A stretch of 64,000 nucleotides of DNA from Caldiserica bacterium UBA4770 (GCA_002403335.1 DHHO01000008.1:62001-126000), one strand, 5' to 3'. Positions 26,760-35,865 are shown, numbered from the stretch's first letter. Numbers and translations are program-made. The notes: a model not told the origin generated them from the sequence alone.

Positions 26760-27002
26760 ATGGAGGAAGCAGAAATTAGAGGAAAGGTAGTGTCAATTGT
26801 TAAGGACAAGCTGGGTGTAGAAGAGGATAAGATTATAGACTCAGCAAAGTATGTGGATGATCTTGGCGCCGATTCTCTTGCTATTGTTGATATTGCAATG
26901 GCGCTTGAGGATGAATTTGGTATGAAAATTCCTGACGAAGACATTGAGAAAATCACAACCATTGGAAGTACAATCCAATACATTAAAGAACACATTAAAT
27001 GA
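26760..27002 (+). CDS. acpP: Acyl carrier protein
   Basis: A small acidic carrier (80 aa) with the phosphopantetheine attachment serine at residue 39 in GADSLAIVD. A strong AGGAGGT site (26750-26756) precedes the ATG at 26760, which I prefer over the in-frame ATG at 26745 lying before that site. The four-helix pattern is preserved. The gene closes the S1-fabZ-acpP operon. Confidence 0.96.
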   Translation: MEEAEIRGKVVSIVKDKLGVEEDKIIDSAKYVDDLGADSLAIVDIAMALEDEFGMKIPDEDIEKITTIGSTIQYIKEHIK

Positions 27003-27143
27003 TTATGAAAAGTGCTATTACCACAAGCCCGAGGTTATTGTTACTATTCAGGAAGTAAATCGTGCCCTGAAGAATTCATTTAGTTTAAGGGGTCGCAACG
27101 TGCTGCTTGTCTTCACAAAATTCAAGAGCTAAGAATTGTCTCT

Positions 27144-27167
27144 AAAGGCCTGCAAATGCAGGCCTTT
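27144..27167. terminator. Bidirectional intrinsic terminator between acpP and proS
   Basis: A perfect 10-bp stem, AAAGGCCTGC (27144-27153) with GCAGGCCTTT (27158-27167) and a 4-base loop, followed on the plus strand by a T-rich stretch. It lies directly at the 3' end of the convergent proS gene and can serve both strands. Confidence 0.8.
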
Positions 27168-28895
27168 CTACTTATTAATTTTTTCTAATTCTTTCTCAAT
27201 GTAGTTTCTTAAAAATTCAATTACCTGGTCTGCGTTTATCTCTACTCTTTGGCCTGTTTCTCTGCTTTTTACTTCGACAATACCTTTACTTTTGTATTTG
27301 TTCCCAATGATAACCTGCAAGGGAATGCCTATCAGGTCGGCATCATTAAACTTAACGCCTGCACTTATATCATCCCTGTCATCCAGCAAGACCTCAACGT
27401 AATGTTCAAGTAGTTTCTTGTAAATGGAGTTAGCACATCTTTCTATATCTTCGTCTGACGAATTTAGAGGTAAAATCTCTACATGGAATGGAGCAATTGA
27501 AAACGGCCATTTTATACCAAAATCATCATTATGCTCCTCGATAATGGACTGAAGGGTTCTCCCAACGCCAATGCCATAACATCCCATGATATAGTATTTT
27601 TGCTTACCATCTCTATCTTCAAAAAGTGCATTCATTTTTTGTGAGTATTTTGTACCAAGTTTAAATGTATGGCCTACTTCTATACCATCGTATATTTCAA
27701 GTGGGGTCCCGCAGTGGGGACAGGGATCCTTATCCTTTACCTTTCTTATGTCTTCTATGATTGCCGGTTTAAAATCTCTTCCAATGTTTACGTTTAAATA
27801 GTGGTATCCATTTTCATTTGCCCCTGTCACAAAATTTTTCATCCTCTCAACCTTTTTATCCATAATAATTTCAACATCTGTGTTTACTGGCCCAATGGCA
27901 CCAAAACCTGCACCCATGATTCGTATAACTTCCTCTTCCCCAGCAGGAGCAATCTCACCTGAGGATAGTAAATTCCTGAGCTTTACTTCATTAAGTACGT
28001 CATCCCCCTTAACAATGACAAGCACAAAATTTCCATCAACTTTATAGAGTAGGGATTTCACAAGTTTAGAGGCCCTAATATTTAGAAAATTGGAGACTTC
28101 CTCAATTGTCTTTGCATCAAATGTTTTTACTCTTTCAAGGGTTTTTTCATCCTCGTCTATCTTTAGCGGTTCGTCAGCCGATTTTGCAACCTCCGTATTT
28201 GCTGCATAACCGCACTGTGGGCAAATGACGAATTCACTCTCCCCTCCAAATCTCGACTTTACAACAAACTCATGTGAGATCTTTCCCCCAATTGTTCCTG
28301 AGTCAGCTTCGATTGGAATTGCCGTAAGCCCGCACCTGCGAAATATTCTTACATAAGCATTGAAAACATCGGCATATGTTTTTTCAAGCTCCTCTTCTGT
28401 TGCATGAAAGGAATATGCATCCTTCATAATAAATTCTCTACCCCTTATGAGCCCAAATCTTGGTCTTATTTCATCTCTGTATTTTGTTTGTATCTGGTAG
28501 AACGTTTTTGGAAGCTCCTTATAGGAATGTATTTCGCTTCTTGCAAGATCCACAACTGCTTCCTCATGCGTTGGGCCAAGGCAAAATTCTCTTTCTCTTC
28601 TATCTTTAAGCCGGAATATCTCTTCCCCGTAAGCATACCATCTGCCTGTTTCTTCCCATAGTTCTTTTGGAAGAATTGCAGGAAAGAGCAGTTCAAGTGC
28701 TCCAATTGAATTCATTTCCTCTCTTACAATGTTTTCTACTTTTTTAATGGATATAAGCCCTAATGGTAAAAAAGAATAAATACCTGCCGCCATCTTTCTT
28801 ACAAGCCCTGCCTTAAGCATTAATTTGTGACTTATAATCTCTGCATCCTGGGGTTCTTCTCTTTGAGTTGGTATAAAAAAAGTTTTCATCCTCAT
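27168..28895 (-). CDS. proS: Prolyl-tRNA synthetase
   Basis: Class II synthetase of the bacterial type, 575 aa. Motif 1 lies around RKMAAGIYSFLPLG, motif 2 around FYQIQTKYRDEIRPRFGLIRGREFIMKDAYSF (shown by position, residues about 125-160), and motif 3 in YGIGVGRTLQ. The insertion between motifs 2 and 3 (about residues 200-370) is the editing domain that clears Ala-tRNAPro. The anticodon-binding domain is C-terminal. I take the ATG at 28895, with a ribosome site AGGAGAG 7 nt upstream. Reading further upstream adds 37 unrelated hydrophobic residues. Confidence 0.96.
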   Translation of the reverse strand: MRMKTFFIPTQREEPQDAEIISHKLMLKAGLVRKMAAGIYSFLPLGLISIKKVENIVREEMNSIGALELLFPAILPKELWEETGRWYAYGEEIFRLKDRREREFCLGPTHEEAVVDLARSEIHSYKELPKTFYQIQTKYRDEIRPRFGLIRGREFIMKDAYSFHATEEELEKTYADVFNAYVRIFRRCGLTAIPIEADSGTIGGKISHEFVVKSRFGGESEFVICPQCGYAANTEVAKSADEPLKIDEDEKTLERVKTFDAKTIEEVSNFLNIRASKLVKSLLYKVDGNFVLVIVKGDDVLNEVKLRNLLSSGEIAPAGEEEVIRIMGAGFGAIGPVNTDVEIIMDKKVERMKNFVTGANENGYHYLNVNIGRDFKPAIIEDIRKVKDKDPCPHCGTPLEIYDGIEVGHTFKLGTKYSQKMNALFEDRDGKQKYYIMGCYGIGVGRTLQSIIEEHNDDFGIKWPFSIAPFHVEILPLNSSDEDIERCANSIYKKLLEHYVEVLLDDRDDISAGVKFNDADLIGIPLQVIIGNKYKSKGIVEVKSRETGQRVEINADQVIEFLRNYIEKELEKINK

Positions 28896-28920
28896 AATTT
28901 TCTCTCCTATTAATGCGTAT

Positions 28921-28926
28921 ATTATA
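28921..28926 (-). promoter_or_regulatory. -10 box of the proS promoter
   Basis: Minus-strand TATAAT lies 25 bases before the proS start; no convincing -35 box is seen in this very AT-rich stretch. It is divergent from the pncC promoter. Confidence 0.4.
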
Positions 28927-28970
28927 TAAAAAATATAAGGAAAGAAAGAATTATTGTTTAAGTAGACTTC

Positions 28971-28998
28971 TTGCAAGAAATTGTAAATTGTGTAAAAT
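28971..28998 (+). promoter_or_regulatory. Promoter of the pncC-pfk operon
   Basis: TTGCAA (28971-28976), 16 bases, TAAAAT (28993-28998). RNA should start near 29005, two bases before the ATG at 29007, implying a leaderless or near-leaderless mRNA. Confidence 0.5.
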
Positions 28999-29006
28999 CT
29001 ACTCAA

Positions 29007-29489
29007 ATGGAAGATAGTCTTCTAAAAAGTGTTGTAAATTTGCTTGAAGAGAGACGCCTTACTATTGCCATTGCGGAGTCAATGACAGGGGGCCTCCTTT
29101 CTCAATACCTAACAAGTATTGATGGGAGTTCTCGGTACTTTATGGGTAGTATAGTTGCTTATAGTTATTTCGCTAAGGAGAAAGTTTTGGGTGTCCCTCA
29201 TCATCTTATAGAAGATTTTGGTGCCATAAGTAAAGAGGTAGCCGAAGCCCTTGCTCAGAATGCTGCCGAGCTATTAAATACAGATATAGGGGTAGGAATA
29301 ACTGGAAATGCAGGTCCAGATGCTCAGGAAGGGAAACCTGTAGGGTTAGTGTATGTTGGTTTATATTATAAAGGTAATACGAAGGTATTAGAGAAATTTC
29401 TTAGCGGAAGCAGAAGTGAAATAAGGGAGCAAACTGTAGACTTTGCTTTAAATATAATTCTTGAAAGTTTGAAGGAGGATCATATATGA
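29007..29489 (+). CDS. pncC: Nicotinamide-nucleotide amidase (CinA C-terminal family)
   Basis: Deamidates NMN to nicotinic acid mononucleotide in pyridine nucleotide recycling. Family signatures are IAIAESMTGGLLSQYLTSI, GSIVAYSYFAKEKVLGV and VGITGNAGPD. It lacks the N-terminal CinA domain, so it is the stand-alone PncC form of 160 aa. I use the ATG at 29007; a TTG at 28971 is in frame but coincides with the -35 box. No ribosome site is visible before either. It overlaps the next gene by 4 nt. Confidence 0.9.
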   Translation: MEDSLLKSVVNLLEERRLTIAIAESMTGGLLSQYLTSIDGSSRYFMGSIVAYSYFAKEKVLGVPHHLIEDFGAISKEVAEALAQNAAELLNTDIGVGITGNAGPDAQEGKPVGLVYVGLYYKGNTKVLEKFLSGSRSEIREQTVDFALNIILESLKEDHI

Positions 29490-30502
29490 AAGTTGGAGTA
29501 CTTACTGGCGGAGGAGATTGTCCTGGCCTAAATCCAGCAATTAGAGGTATCGTTTTCAGAGCCATTGACTATGGAGACGAAGTGATTGGTTTTGAAGAAG
29601 GGTGGAATGGACTTTTAGAAGGTAAAACGATGAAACTTTCCCTAAATGACGTTGATCAGATTATAGGCCAGGGAGGAACAATTCTTTTTACATCAAGGAC
29701 AAACCCATTTAAAGTAGAGAGAGGTCCTGAAAGGATACTTGAAAATCTTCATAAATTTTCTATTGACGCACTTGTTGCTATCGGAGGAGATGACACCCTT
29801 GGAGTTGCTTTAAGACTTTCAAAGCTGGGCGTTCATGTGGTTGGAGTTCCTAAAACAATGGATAATGACCTTTCTGGAAGTGATTTTACTTTTGGATTTG
29901 ATACCTCCGTAGAGGTCGCAGTTGATGCATTAACGAGGCTCAGAGATACGGCAAAATCGCATAAAAGAATTATCGTACTCGAGGTAATGGGTAGAGAGGC
30001 AGGATGGGTAGCTCTGTATACAGGCATTGCAGGTGGAGCTGACTGGATTCTTGTTCCTGAGGATAATATTGATTTTGATGCTATGTGTAAGCATCTTAAA
30101 AAGGATTTTGAGCGAAAAGAATACGCACTTGTTGTTGTTTCAGAAGGGATAAACTTACCAGTAGAAGAACAAGGAGAAGTAGACCAGTTCGGCCATACAT
30201 TATTAAGAAAAAGAGGCGTTGGGGATTTAATTGCTGATATAATAGCCGAGAAAACAGGAATATCTACTCGTTCCGCCGCGATTGGTCATATCCAGAGGGG
30301 TGGTCCACCTTCTGTTTTTGACAGAATGCTTGCAACAAGACTCGGCGCGAAAGCTATCGATATGATTCATGAGGAAGAATTTGGTAAGATGTCCGCTCTA
30401 AAGGGAAATGAGATTATTACAATTCCTCTGGAAGAAGCCACAGGACAGATAAAATATGTTTCAAAAGAGTGGATTGAATTTATGAGGATATTCTTGAAGT
30501 GA
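29486..30502 (+). CDS. Phosphofructokinase with PPi-dependent signature
   Basis: Phosphorylates fructose 6-phosphate at C1. The phosphoryl-donor residues are of the pyrophosphate type: GGDDT (residues 100-104, Asp where ATP enzymes have Gly) and PKTMDND (122-128, Lys where ATP enzymes have Gly or similar). Asp126 is the catalytic base. Other family blocks: GGGDCPGLNPAIRG, GFDTSVEVA, EVMGREAGWVA. Length 338 aa. The ribosome site AAGGAGG precedes the ATG. A second phosphofructokinase of a different type follows directly. Confidence 0.92.
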   Translation: MKVGVLTGGGDCPGLNPAIRGIVFRAIDYGDEVIGFEEGWNGLLEGKTMKLSLNDVDQIIGQGGTILFTSRTNPFKVERGPERILENLHKFSIDALVAIGGDDTLGVALRLSKLGVHVVGVPKTMDNDLSGSDFTFGFDTSVEVAVDALTRLRDTAKSHKRIIVLEVMGREAGWVALYTGIAGGADWILVPEDNIDFDAMCKHLKKDFERKEYALVVVSEGINLPVEEQGEVDQFGHTLLRKRGVGDLIADIIAEKTGISTRSAAIGHIQRGGPPSVFDRMLATRLGAKAIDMIHEEEFGKMSALKGNEIITIPLEEATGQIKYVSKEWIEFMRIFLK

Positions 30503-31458
30503 AAAGAATTGCAGTAGTAACTTCCGGAGGAGATGCCCCAGGGATGAATGCCGCAATAAGAAGTGTTGTAAGGATAGGGTATACAAAAGGCATTGAAATC
30601 ATTGGTGTTTATTCCGGGTTTAAGGGAATCATAGAGGATCAATTTGCTTCTCTTCTTCCTCGTGATGTAAGTGGACTTCTCGAAAAAGGAGGTACAATAC
30701 TTCAAACAAGCAGAACAGAAGAATTTAAAGAAGAAGACGTTCAGTATAAGACAATTGAAAAAATGAAGAAGCAAGGAATAGAAGGCCTTATCATTATTGG
30801 TGGAAATGGTTCACAATCCGGGAACCTTGCCCTTGCAAAGAAGGGTTTTCCTGTCATTGGGGTAGCTTCTACTATTGATAATGATCTTTGGGGGATAGAC
30901 TATACAATTGGTTTCGATACAGCGGTGAATACAGCTATCCAGGCCATTGATAAGATTAGAGATACTGCAACATCTCATGCAAGAACTTTTATTATTGAAG
31001 TCATGGGTCGAGACAGAGGATTTATTGCTATTGATGCAGGAATTGCAAGTGGGGCAGATATTGTACTTATTCCTGAGATAAAATTTGATATAGATAAGAT
31101 TATTTACAATATCAAGGAAGGGATCGAGAAAAAGAAGAAGCACCATATGATTGTGTGTGCAGAGGGGGCAATTCGTGCGAATGAACTTGAAAAAATCATC
31201 GAGAGTTATCTTGACATTGATGTACGAGTTTCTGTATTAGGATATATTCAGAGAGGTGGTTCCCCAACGAGGTTTGATAGGATTATTGCAACCCTTTTTG
31301 GAGAAAGAGCCCTCTCTGAGCTAATTGCGGGGAATTCAGGAAAGGTTGTAGGAATAAGAGGTAACAACATTGTGATAGTAGATGTAGCGGATGCGGTTTC
31401 TAAATACAAGAAAATTAATTATAGTTTATATAATCTGGTAGAGGAAGTGTCGGTTTAA
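30499..31458 (+). CDS. pfkA: ATP-type 6-phosphofructokinase
   Basis: Short PfkA-type enzyme (319 aa). The donor site is GGNGS (residues 101-105) with Gly104 and Ser124 in ASTIDND, a pattern of ATP-dependent enzymes. Asn at position 103 replaces the usual Asp of GGDGS and is worth noting. TSGGDAPGMNAAIR, MGRDRGFIA and GYIQRGGSPTRFDR are all conserved. The start is a GTG overlapping the previous stop (GTGA). Together with the preceding gene it gives the cell two donor options for the same step. Confidence 0.93.
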   Translation: MKRIAVVTSGGDAPGMNAAIRSVVRIGYTKGIEIIGVYSGFKGIIEDQFASLLPRDVSGLLEKGGTILQTSRTEEFKEEDVQYKTIEKMKKQGIEGLIIIGGNGSQSGNLALAKKGFPVIGVASTIDNDLWGIDYTIGFDTAVNTAIQAIDKIRDTATSHARTFIIEVMGRDRGFIAIDAGIASGADIVLIPEIKFDIDKIIYNIKEGIEKKKKHHMIVCAEGAIRANELEKIIESYLDIDVRVSVLGYIQRGGSPTRFDRIIATLFGERALSELIAGNSGKVVGIRGNNIVIVDVADAVSKYKKINYSLYNLVEEVSV

Positions 31459-31459
31459 G

Positions 31460-32842
31460 ATGAAAAGATTTTTTCAGTCGATAAGATTTCAACTTACAAT
31501 TACAATTGTTATATTTATCCTTGTCAACACGATTTTCATTGCATCAGTTACACTCAGAAATTTTGAGAAGGGTATTACTGATATAGAAACGAGCAGGATT
31601 TCTGTAATTGCATCACAGCTTACAGAAAGATACGAGAGAATGTATAGGTCAGAGTATATAGCAAGAAACTTTGCAGATATTTCTGAAGAGCAACAGAGAA
31701 TTTATCTGAGATTATTTTTGAAGACATCATTTGAAGAGTATTTCAATGATCTTATAAAGAACTTTCCCGAGCTTGAATTTGGCTACAGTATCCCTGCCAT
31801 TGAGGATTCTACAGTTTTTGTTGGAAACAATACCTATAGATTTGATAAAAAGCTTACAGTCGTGAAAAATGTCAATGCAGGTCATGGAGGTGGATATATC
31901 TTTGTGGACGAGCCCCTTCCCATTGTAATGAAACCCTTACAGGAAATCAGAGAAGATATCAATAGAATCATTATTTATTCAGTTATTGTTGCAATTTTCC
32001 TTGTTCTTATCGTAACTACACTTTTTACCAGGAGAATTATAAATATAAGGCGAGGACTCAAGATTCTTGAAAAAGACTTAGACTTCAGGTTTCCTCAATT
32101 TGGAGGAGAGATTGGAGATATAGCACTTTCAATAAACTCAATGGCTGAGAACTTGAAGAAAAATATTGATGCGATGCAAAGAAGCGAATCTCTTCGAAGC
32201 CTCGGGATGTTTACAGTAGGTGTAGTACACGAGGTTAGAAATCCATTGACTTCGATTAAAGGCTTTGCTCAGATTCTTCAGAAAAAGCTTCAGGGAAAGG
32301 AAGAAGAAAAATATATCAACCCCATTCTTATAGAGGCAGACAGATTGGGAAAGGTGGTTGACGATCTTTTAAGGTTTGGTAGACCTGCTAAAATTGACAA
32401 GAAAGTATTTAACCTGAACTCCTTTTTTGACCATATTGTGGAAATGAGTAAACATTATGTGGGTGACAAGAATATTGTAATTTCAAAGGAGTGTGAAGGT
32501 GATATCAATATTAATGCAGACGAGAAAAAACTCGAAGAATTATTCCTGAACCTTGTTATTAATGGTATTCAGTCTTTAGAAGAGGGAAACGGAGAAGTAT
32601 CAATTCAGGTAAGGAAAACTGGAGAAAATGTTGTAGTGAACATAAGGGATACAGGTATCGGTATGACAGAAGAAGAGATGAAAAATCTGTTTGTCCCTTT
32701 CTACACGACGAAAGCAGAAGGGACAGGGATGGGCCTTGCTATTGCTTATAGGGCTGCAACAGAACATGATGGAAAGATTGATGTTCAGAGTGCAAAAGGT
32801 GAAGGTACAGTTTTTACAGTAACATTACCACTGGGAATATAA
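31460..32842 (+). CDS. NtrB-like sensor histidine kinase
   Basis: A membrane kinase of 460 aa. TM1 is at about residues 10-32, then an extracytoplasmic domain of about 135 residues, TM2 at about 169-189, a HAMP-like linker, and a kinase core. The phospho-acceptor is His257 in VGVVHEVRNPLTSIKGFAQIL, the form seen in kinases that pair with sigma-54 regulators. ATPase motifs: NLVINGIQS, DTGIGMTEEE, GTGMGLAIA. The partner regulator follows 1 nt later. The outside domain is not one I recognise. Confidence 0.94.
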   Translation: MKRFFQSIRFQLTITIVIFILVNTIFIASVTLRNFEKGITDIETSRISVIASQLTERYERMYRSEYIARNFADISEEQQRIYLRLFLKTSFEEYFNDLIKNFPELEFGYSIPAIEDSTVFVGNNTYRFDKKLTVVKNVNAGHGGGYIFVDEPLPIVMKPLQEIREDINRIIIYSVIVAIFLVLIVTTLFTRRIINIRRGLKILEKDLDFRFPQFGGEIGDIALSINSMAENLKKNIDAMQRSESLRSLGMFTVGVVHEVRNPLTSIKGFAQILQKKLQGKEEEKYINPILIEADRLGKVVDDLLRFGRPAKIDKKVFNLNSFFDHIVEMSKHYVGDKNIVISKECEGDININADEKKLEELFLNLVINGIQSLEEGNGEVSIQVRKTGENVVVNIRDTGIGMTEEEMKNLFVPFYTTKAEGTGMGLAIAYRAATEHDGKIDVQSAKGEGTVFTVTLPLGI

Positions 32843-32843
32843 T

Positions 32844-34280
32844 ATGAAATTAAAGAAATATACAATTCTTGTAGCTGATGATGAGGAGAATGTCAGGGAA
32901 CTTCTAAGGGAAATCCTCGAGGAAGACGAGTACTCTGTCATTGTTGTTGATGATGGGGCAAAGGCTGTGGATTCAGTAATAAAGTATGGCCCAGATTGTG
33001 CAATTCTTGACGTTAGAATGCCAGTTCTCGATGGGATGGAGGCGTTTCTCAAGATAAAGGACCTCGCTCCAGAACTACCGGTCATATTTCTTACAGCATA
33101 TGGAAGTTCAGATATTGCAATTAAGGCAATGAAAAAAGGCGCTTATGATTATCTTACAAAACCATTTGATCTTGAAGAATTAAAAATAAAGGTGAAGAAA
33201 GCAATAGAACTAAGAGAAATTTCCTCCCAGGCAAAGCAAATAAATCCATCTTTTAATTATACCGCGGATGAAATCATCGGAGATTCCCAGAAGATGCAGG
33301 AAGTTTACAAGGAAGTGGGAAGAGTTGCTGACTCTGACGCAACCGTCCTCCTGAGAGGAGAAAGCGGGACTGGAAAAGAACTGATAGCCCGTGCCATTTA
33401 TCTCCACAGCAATAGGAAAAACAAGCCATTTGTCGTGGTAAACTGTGCTGCAATTCCTGATACATTGCTTGAATCGGAACTTTTCGGACACGAGAAGGGT
33501 GCTTTCACTGACGCAATTAACCGTCAAATTGGAAAGTTTGAGGCCGCAGCTGATGGCACTATCTTTCTCGATGAAATTGGAGACATGAGCTTAAACCTTC
33601 AAGCAAAACTTCTTAGAGTTCTTCAGGAGAAAACCTTTAATAGGGTGGGGGGTAATGAGACGCTCACTTCAAATGCAAGGGTTATCGCAGCAACAAATAG
33701 GAATCTTGAGGAAATAGTTGAAAAGGGCGAGTTTCGCGAGGACCTTTATTACAGACTTAATGTTGTTAGTATTACTATACCCCCTTTAAGAGAACGAAAG
33801 GAAGACATACCTCTTCTCGTTTCTTACTTTATTTCAAAATACTCTAAGAAATATAATAAGGTAGTGCAGGGTGTTTCACAGGATGTGATGGCGCTTTTTA
33901 TGGATTATGATTGGCCTGGCAATGTGAGAGAAATCGAAAATACAATTGCCCGTGGGGTTATTATCACTGCTGCCCCCTTGATTATGAAGGAGCATCTCCC
34001 TCACGAGTTTGTGCAGAAGATTGAAGAAGGGCAAAATTATACACTAACTCATAAGAGTAAGGTAGAGGCAGATGAGATATCTTCTGACACTGAGGAAATC
34101 ATTCCACTTCCGCAGATTATAGAGAAGATTGAGAAAAGAGAGATTTTAAAAGCACTTGAAAGAGCAAACGGGAATAAAACAAGAGCAGCAAAAATGCTTG
34201 GGATATCAAGGAAATCCCTTTTCAATAAGTTAAGGCAATACAATATAACAATAGATAATCATGATGAGGGAAAAGGATGA
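32844..34280 (+). CDS. NtrC-family sigma-54-dependent response regulator
   Basis: Receiver domain (about residues 6-120, phospho-acceptor Asp56), AAA+ domain (about 145-385) and a C-terminal Fis-type helix-turn-helix (ANGNKTRAAKMLGISRKSLF). Walker A is GESGTGKE and Walker B is FLDEIGDM. The sigma-54 contact loop reads GAFTDA (residues 219-224), where nearly all activators have GAFTGA. NVREIENTI follows the sensor-2 Arg. It should activate sigma-54 promoters on signal from the adjacent kinase. No such promoter was recognised in the window. Confidence 0.94.
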   Translation: MKLKKYTILVADDEENVRELLREILEEDEYSVIVVDDGAKAVDSVIKYGPDCAILDVRMPVLDGMEAFLKIKDLAPELPVIFLTAYGSSDIAIKAMKKGAYDYLTKPFDLEELKIKVKKAIELREISSQAKQINPSFNYTADEIIGDSQKMQEVYKEVGRVADSDATVLLRGESGTGKELIARAIYLHSNRKNKPFVVVNCAAIPDTLLESELFGHEKGAFTDAINRQIGKFEAAADGTIFLDEIGDMSLNLQAKLLRVLQEKTFNRVGGNETLTSNARVIAATNRNLEEIVEKGEFREDLYYRLNVVSITIPPLRERKEDIPLLVSYFISKYSKKYNKVVQGVSQDVMALFMDYDWPGNVREIENTIARGVIITAAPLIMKEHLPHEFVQKIEEGQNYTLTHKSKVEADEISSDTEEIIPLPQIIEKIEKREILKALERANGNKTRAAKMLGISRKSLFNKLRQYNITIDNHDEGKG

Positions 34281-35471
34281 ATGTTAGATTTAAGAAATGA
34301 AATTTTGGAACTAAAGGACGAGGTTATCTCTCTGAGGAGAGAGATTCACATGTATCCAGAAGTTGGATTTGAGGAGCACAGGACCTCTTCTCTTATTTCA
34401 TCTTATCTTAAGAATGTAGGACTTGAAGTAGAAGAAAGTATCGCAGAAACAGGCGTTGTAGGCCTACTTTTCGGGAAGGAAAAGGGTAAGACTGTCATGT
34501 TAAGGGCAGACATGGATGCACTTCCTATTTCTGAGGCAAATGAAGTACCCTATAAGTCGAGAAATGCAGGGGTAATGCATGCGTGCGGTCATGACGGGCA
34601 CACGGCAATGCTACTCTGTGCAGCAAAGATCCTTTCAAGGCATGCAGATTTGCTCGGAGGAAATGTAAAATTTGTTTTTCAACCTTCAGAGGAGCGAGAT
34701 CCCGGAGGCGCTATAAAACTTATAGAGGCAGGTGTGCTTGAAAACCCAAAGGTAAATTTTACATTCGGGTTACATCTCTCGAACCTTTTCCCTGTCAGCT
34801 CCATTGCCTTGCGTAAAGGCATTTTTATGGCACAGGCAGATAGATTCAGTATCCTCATCAAGGGAATAGGTGGCCATGGCGCATATCCCCACCTTCTGGT
34901 AGATCCCATTCTTGTTGCTTCAAATATCATTATGGCGCTTCAATCTATAGTTTCAAGAGAGACATCTCCTTCTGAGTCTGTAGTTGTTTCTATAGGAGAG
35001 CTGCACTCTGGAAGCACTTTTAACGCAATCCCTGAAACTGCTTACATTGAAGGAACCGTTAGAACACTTAATAAGCTGTCTGCTCGGACAGTCCCTGAAA
35101 GTATTGAAAGAATCGCAAATAACATTGCTACGGCATATAGGGCAACTATTGAATTTGAGTATAATACAGGCTATCCTCCCCTTTTAAATAACGAAAAGAT
35201 GACTGAATTTATTATGGAGGTAGCAACGGGGATTCATAGCCTTCGCATAATTGAAGCACCTATTTCTATGGGGGGAGAGGATATGTCCTATTATCTTGAG
35301 AAGGTTCCGGGCGCATTCTTCTGGCTTGGCTCTAGCAATAAGGAAAAGGGAATCGATAAACCATTGCATTCTCCTTATTTTGATATTGATGAGGATGCCC
35401 TCCTTACTGGCATTGAAATGCATGTAAACATTGCCCTTAAGATTTTTGGGTTTGATGAGGATAGTTTTTGA
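34281..35471 (+). CDS. M20-family metal-dependent amidohydrolase
   Basis: Resembles N-acyl-amino acid and aminobenzoyl/hippurate-type hydrolases. LRREIHMYPEVGFEE is the family start. Metal-site residues are in RADMDALPI, MHACGHDGHTAML (Cys-His-His pattern) and VFQPSEE (catalytic Glu). Near the end SMGGEDMSYYLEKVPGAF supplies the Glu and the last part of the site. Length 396 aa, presumably cytoplasmic. It is the last gene of the pncC-pfk-kinase-regulator run. The substrate cannot be told; use of N-acylated amino acids would suit a peptide fermenter. Confidence 0.9.
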   Translation: MLDLRNEILELKDEVISLRREIHMYPEVGFEEHRTSSLISSYLKNVGLEVEESIAETGVVGLLFGKEKGKTVMLRADMDALPISEANEVPYKSRNAGVMHACGHDGHTAMLLCAAKILSRHADLLGGNVKFVFQPSEERDPGGAIKLIEAGVLENPKVNFTFGLHLSNLFPVSSIALRKGIFMAQADRFSILIKGIGGHGAYPHLLVDPILVASNIIMALQSIVSRETSPSESVVVSIGELHSGSTFNAIPETAYIEGTVRTLNKLSARTVPESIERIANNIATAYRATIEFEYNTGYPPLLNNEKMTEFIMEVATGIHSLRIIEAPISMGGEDMSYYLEKVPGAFFWLGSSNKEKGIDKPLHSPYFDIDEDALLTGIEMHVNIALKIFGFDEDSF

Positions 35472-35736
35472 AGTAATCCTCCAACGCGCAATAAATTATT
35501 TGAAGATATTGTAAAAATGTCATTAATTTAAATTTCATAACCGACAAATATCATCTTTATCTTTTTTTATAAGCCTAAACAATGTTATTCCATGCAAGTC
35601 TATACAAGAAGCTTTATCCATTTTGAAAGTAGAAAAATTTTAGTCATATTTGTGTCCTATTGTTTCTCTTCCCATGAACTCTTATTTAGATCAACTGCAT
35701 GGTCAGTAATCAAATTCTGTACATTTCTCTACATAG
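35472..35736. other. Non-coding AT-rich gap before the rpsB promoter
   Basis: About 265 bases with stops in all frames. I see no RNA gene, no recognisable gene remnant and no clear terminator after the M20 hydrolase gene. Confidence 0.6.
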
Positions 35737-35757
35737 TTTATATTTTCTTGATTTTTT

Positions 35758-35766
35758 TGTTATAAT
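35758..35766 (+). promoter_or_regulatory. Extended -10 promoter of the rpsB operon
   Basis: TATAAT (35761-35766) with TG one base upstream (35758-35759). A weak -35 (TTTATA near 35737) lies 18 bases before the -10 box. RNA would start near 35773, leaving a leader of about 93 nt. Confidence 0.6.
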
Positions 35767-35796
35767 TCTTTACAATATGAAAACGCACCCTCTGGA

Positions 35797-35829
35797 TTTT
35801 CGGAAAGTGCATCATCATGCCTCCGAAAA
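35797..35829 (+). promoter_or_regulatory. Stem-loop in the rpsB leader
   Basis: TTTTCGGA (35797-35804) pairs perfectly with TCCGAAAA (35822-35829), and inside it GCAT (35809-35812) pairs with ATGC (35817-35820) around a CATC loop. The structure lies about 37 nt before the rpsB ATG and ahead of two purine-rich ribosome-like sites. S2 is known to control its own operon in other bacteria, so this may be the S2 binding site; that role is inferred. Confidence 0.5.
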
Positions 35830-35865
35830 GTTGAAGGAGGGGAGGATAAACTACAGGAGGTTTAA

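Noticed and set aside
26944..27132. Open frame of 62 codons overlapping and following acpP
   Set aside because: It begins inside acpP with no ribosome site, and its only unique part (about 40 codons) resembles nothing; the region is better read as untranslated sequence leading to the terminator.
28896..29006. N-terminal extension of proS by 37 residues
   Set aside because: It reads through the promoter region, and a strong ribosome site lies before the ATG at 28895.
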